From Microbacteriaceae bacterium UBA4731 (GTDB taxonomy: Bacteria > Actinomycetota > Actinomycetes > Actinomycetales > Microbacteriaceae): a stretch of 13,839 bases of DNA. Each line of letters begins with the position of its first letter. Position 1 is the first letter of the stretch. The position numbers were made by a program, and so were the translations under genes. The stretch covers positions 48,740 through 62,578 of the forward strand of contig DHJB01000026.1 in NCBI GenBank assembly GCA_002404115.1. Direction: 5' to 3'. The notes under the pieces were generated by a model, which saw only the letters and a list, made by a program, of their open reading frames with translations, was not told where the DNA came from and searched no databases. Shown here in pieces: positions 11,600 to 13,839 of the stretch.

Positions 11600-12387
11600 C
11601 GTGTCACGCTCGCAAACTGGTTGCGGGACCGTGCGAGCGAACCGGCCTCGTCGAGCACGCGGCCGAGCGCGGCGGGGTCGTGTGCGAACCGGCCGAGGAA
11701 CAGGCCATCCATGTCGGAACCGAGTGCGGTGAGAAGTCCCGGGCCCGCGCTGCCACCGTAGATGACCGAGGTTCCGTCGCGATCCGCGAACGCGTGGACC
11801 GCGCCGCGCAGGAACGAGCACACCGCGCGGATGTGATCGGCCCCGGCCGGCTCGGCAGCACCGATCGCCCAGACCGGTTCATACGCAACGATGACACGGC
11901 CGGCCGGCGCATCCAGCAGCGCACTGTCCAGCTGTCGCACGCACTCCCGAGCGGCATCCTCCGGCGTGCCCCGCTCGTTTTCGCCGACGCACAGCACGGG
12001 AATCAGCCCGTTGCGGAGAGCGGCACCGGTCTTGGCCGCCACGACGTCATCCGTCTCCCCGAACAGTCGCCGGCGTTCGGCGTGCCCGACCTCGACAACC
12101 GCACAGCCGATTTCGGCGAGCTCAGAGCCGCTGACCTCGCCGGTGAATGCGCCCTCATCCTGAGAGAACAGGTCCTGGGCGCCAACGAGAACGCCCGTTC
12201 CGTCGAGGATCTCCACGGCCTCGGCCAGCCCGAGGAACCCCGGAATGACAAAGAGCTCGACCGCGCCGGAGGCTACGGCAGGATGCTCGCGCGAGATCTC
12301 GCCGACTTGGGCACACCAGTCGAGGCTCTGGCGGTGCCCGAGGTACATTTTCAGGCTCACCCCGACGGCGACTGTTGCGGTTGTCAT
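11596..12387 (-). CDS. lerI: L-erythrulose 1-phosphate isomerase (triosephosphate isomerase family)
   Basis: A 263-aa TIM-family protein. The active-site residues are present: K13 in GVSLKMYLGH, H102 in VEVGHAERRRLFGE, E170 in IVAYEPVWAIG with loop 6 after it, and YGGSAGPG (210-217) for phosphate binding. The SLKMYL segment in place of the NWKMN of housekeeping TpiA is typical of the LerI/EryH branch, which converts L-erythrulose 1-phosphate to D-erythrulose 4-phosphate. The ATG at 12387 shares one base with the derI stop (TGATG), indicating coupled translation. A plain triosephosphate isomerase role is unlikely, given the operon and the N-terminal motif. Confidence 0.92.
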   Translation of the reverse strand: MTTATVAVGVSLKMYLGHRQSLDWCAQVGEISREHPAVASGAVELFVIPGFLGLAEAVEILDGTGVLVGAQDLFSQDEGAFTGEVSGSELAEIGCAVVEVGHAERRRLFGETDDVVAAKTGAALRNGLIPVLCVGENERGTPEDAARECVRQLDSALLDAPAGRVIVAYEPVWAIGAAEPAGADHIRAVCSFLRGAVHAFADRDGTSVIYGGSAGPGLLTALGSDMDGLFLGRFAHDPAALGRVLDEAGSLARSRNQFASVTR

Positions 12388-12857
12388 CAGCAGGTGCCGC
12401 TCGTCTCGTAGTCGTCGAGGACGCGCACCTTGTCCGCGCTGGCGCTGGATTCGTCGAAACGGTAGGTCAGCCACTCCCGCACCAGGCGACGCGCGAGCTC
12501 GATCCCGATGACCCGCTGCCCCATGGTCAGCACCTGCGCGTTGTTGCTCAGCACGGAACGCTCGACCGAGAAGCTGTCGTGCGCGGTTACCGCGCGGATG
12601 CCCTTGACCTTGTTCGCGGAGATCGCGACGCCGAGCCCGGTGCCGCAGAACAGCAATGCCCGGTCGGCGTCGCCGGCGGCGACGAGCTCGGCCGCCGCGA
12701 TGGCCACCTTCGGATACGCGGTGTGGCCGTCAGCATCCACTCCGACATCAATGACGACCTCGACGAGGTCGCTGGCTTCAAGTTCCTGCTTCAGGATCTC
12801 CTTGTAGTCGAGTCCGGCGTCGTCGCAGCCGATGACGATTCTAAATTTGTCGGTCAT
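12387..12857 (-). CDS. derI: D-erythrulose 4-phosphate isomerase (RpiB/LacAB family)
   Basis: A 156-aa protein, the normal RpiB length. [18 protein letters not shown] matches the N-terminal RpiB block (D12, substrate ring opening region). [20 protein letters not shown] holds C71, the position of the isomerising Cys, and the anion-binding GTGLG loop. [14 protein letters not shown] (105-118) is the conserved C-terminal block. DerI/EryI enzymes convert D-erythrulose 4-phosphate to D-erythrose 4-phosphate, which enters the pentose phosphate pathway. The start overlaps the lerK stop by 4 bp (ATGA). The alternative, housekeeping ribose 5-phosphate isomerase B, is less likely in this operon. Confidence 0.93.
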   Translation of the reverse strand: MTDKFRIVIGCDDAGLDYKEILKQELEASDLVEVVIDVGVDADGHTAYPKVAIAAAELVAAGDADRALLFCGTGLGVAISANKVKGIRAVTAHDSFSVERSVLSNNAQVLTMGQRVIGIELARRLVREWLTYRFDESSASADKVRVLDDYETSGTC

Positions 12858-13839
12858 GAGTTTTCTCTTTCTTCGGCGGCACAGATTTTTTCGGCGTCAC
12901 AGAGCGCCGCGATGGCTTGGACGATGAGGGCAAATGAGTGGGCGCCGGCGTCGGGCGTGCCCAGGCTCTTCTCGGCGTGGGGGCGAGCACGTCCCATCCG
13001 GGGCAACAGATCGGAGGTCGCGATCGCGGCGGCCGTCGCGGCATCCGCGGCCACGACCAACGCTGCGGTGAGGCCTGTACCGCTCGCGACCTCGCGGGCG
13101 AGCACGTCGCTGAAGGGAACAATGGCGTCGACCATGGTCTTGTCGCCGACCTCTGCCTTGCCGAAGGACATGATGCCGTCTTTCGCGGCGGTCACCCCTG
13201 CCGACAGCGTCTGAGCGGTCGGCGCGTCCGTGTTTCCGATCTCGGCGGCCAGGGCACGGAGCATGACGCCCCAGAGCGCGCCGGATGTTCCGCCGGCGCG
13301 GTCCGCCCAGGCATCGGCGGCCGCCTCGAGGAGTGTCTGCACTCCGGCGCCGGCGTCGAGGGCCGCGTGCCCGGCCGCTGCGGCAGCGCGGGCTCCGCGC
13401 TGCATGCCGATGCCATGGTCGCCATCACCGGCGACCGCGTCGATGCGTCCCAGTTCGTCGGCGTTCTCCTCGATCACGGCCAGGAGAGCGTCAACCGCTG
13501 CCATCGCGCGCAGAGCGGCGCTCTGGGAGTCGACGCTGCCTCGAACGATCGCGGCGACGGTCTCGACACTGTCGTGGTAGTCGCTCGCGTTCAGCTGCTC
13601 GGCCGCGTTACGGGATCCCTTGCGGTAGGCGGGAGTGTCCGCGGGGGCACGCCAGAAGCCCTCGAACTCATCGTCGAGCCAGAACAGGGTGAGCGATGCG
13701 CCGGCCATGTCGAAGCTGGTCACGAGTTCCCCAACCTCGGGGTCGATGATCTCGAGACCGGCCTCCGCGAGCAGGGCGGCGACCCGGCCGTAGACCACAA
13801 ACAGTTCTTCGTACTTGACCGAGCCGAGACCGTTCAGGA
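12854..13839 (-). CDS. lerK: L-erythrulose kinase, DhaK-DhaL fusion (3' part, start outside window)
   Basis: The last 327 codons of a single-chain dihydroxyacetone kinase-type protein (whole proteins are about 570-590 residues). The visible part begins in the end of the DhaK domain: [17 protein letters not shown] and [21 protein letters not shown] linker (about fragment residues 62-100) follows, then the ATP-binding DhaL domain. Its three metal-ATP aspartates are visible in [19 protein letters not shown] (fragment D133, D138, D140), and [17 protein letters not shown] and [10 protein letters not shown] are standard DhaL blocks. The DhaK substrate-binding His lies outside the window. The DhaL domain on the same chain implies ATP rather than PTS-phosphate as donor. 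In the company of lerI and derI it is expected to make L-erythrulose 1-phosphate. The operon very probably continues further upstream. Confidence 0.92.
   Translation of the reverse strand, partial: LNGLGSVKYEELFVVYGRVAALLAEAGLEIIDPEVGELVTSFDMAGASLTLFWLDDEFEGFWRAPADTPAYRKGSRNAAEQLNASDYHDSVETVAAIVRGSVDSQSAALRAMAAVDALLAVIEENADELGRIDAVAGDGDHGIGMQRGARAAAAAGHAALDAGAGVQTLLEAAADAWADRAGGTSGALWGVMLRALAAEIGNTDAPTAQTLSAGVTAAKDGIMSFGKAEVGDKTMVDAIVPFSDVLAREVASGTGLTAALVVAADAATAAAIATSDLLPRMGRARPHAEKSLGTPDAGAHSFALIVQAIAALCDAEKICAAEERENS

Overview
The window looks like chromosomal DNA of a high-GC actinobacterium, most likely Microbacteriaceae. The reasons are the strong G/C bias at third codon positions, the frequent GGATGCC/GGCATCC words, the many GTG/TTG starts and the many start codons that sit 6-7 nt after a TANNNT-like box (leaderless style). 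Placement is by feel of the sequence, not by a database match.

Layout. (1) 1-1443: a small carbonyl-detoxification/redox corner. It has the 5' end of a YghZ/MgrA-type aldo-keto reductase (-), a divergent YaeR/GloA2-type glyoxalase-like metalloprotein (+), a flavodoxin-domain protein (-) and a truncated VOC-family gene (-). (2) 1446-4323: a gamma-glutamyltransferase-family Ntn hydrolase and pyroglutamyl-peptidase I, both (+). Between them lie a CT-rich 24-bp tandem repeat and an 81-bp inverted-repeat element. (3) 4372-5790: a RibD_C/DHFR-like reductase (-) and a MOSC-domain protein (+), separated by 300 bp holding a second inverted-repeat element of the same design and a further 70-bp nested palindrome. 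(4) 5836-8596: an accessory-looking block. It contains a higBA toxin-antitoxin pair (-) with a 42-bp nested palindromic operator, an unrecognised 198-aa Cys-cluster protein (+), a small GNAT protein (+) and an orphan DarT-like DNA ADP-ribosyltransferase (-) with an N-terminal Cys/His motif. (5) 8854-9873: an LLM-class flavin oxidoreductase (-). (6) 9942-13839: a tightly overlapping catabolic operon on the minus strand, open at the right edge.

The operon in (6) reads, in transcription order, as lerK (DhaK-DhaL fusion, 3' part only), derI (RpiB family), lerI (triosephosphate isomerase family), oiaC (xylose-isomerase-like TIM barrel) and apnO (Rossmann protein of the phosphogluconate dehydrogenase C-domain family). 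This set matches the known D-apionate route: D-apionate to 3-oxo-isoapionate (ApnO), to L-erythrulose plus CO2 (OiaC), to L-erythrulose 1-phosphate (LerK), to D-erythrulose 4-phosphate (LerI), to D-erythrose 4-phosphate (DerI). It suggests use of the plant cell-wall sugar D-apiose, although the apiose dehydrogenase, lactonase, transporter and regulator are not in the window.

The points most worth a second look are the DarT-like enzyme without a visible DarG antitoxin, the higBA operator, the matched pair of 63-bp-core inverted repeats, and the 54-bp in-frame repeats just before the autocleavage site of the gamma-glutamyltransferase.
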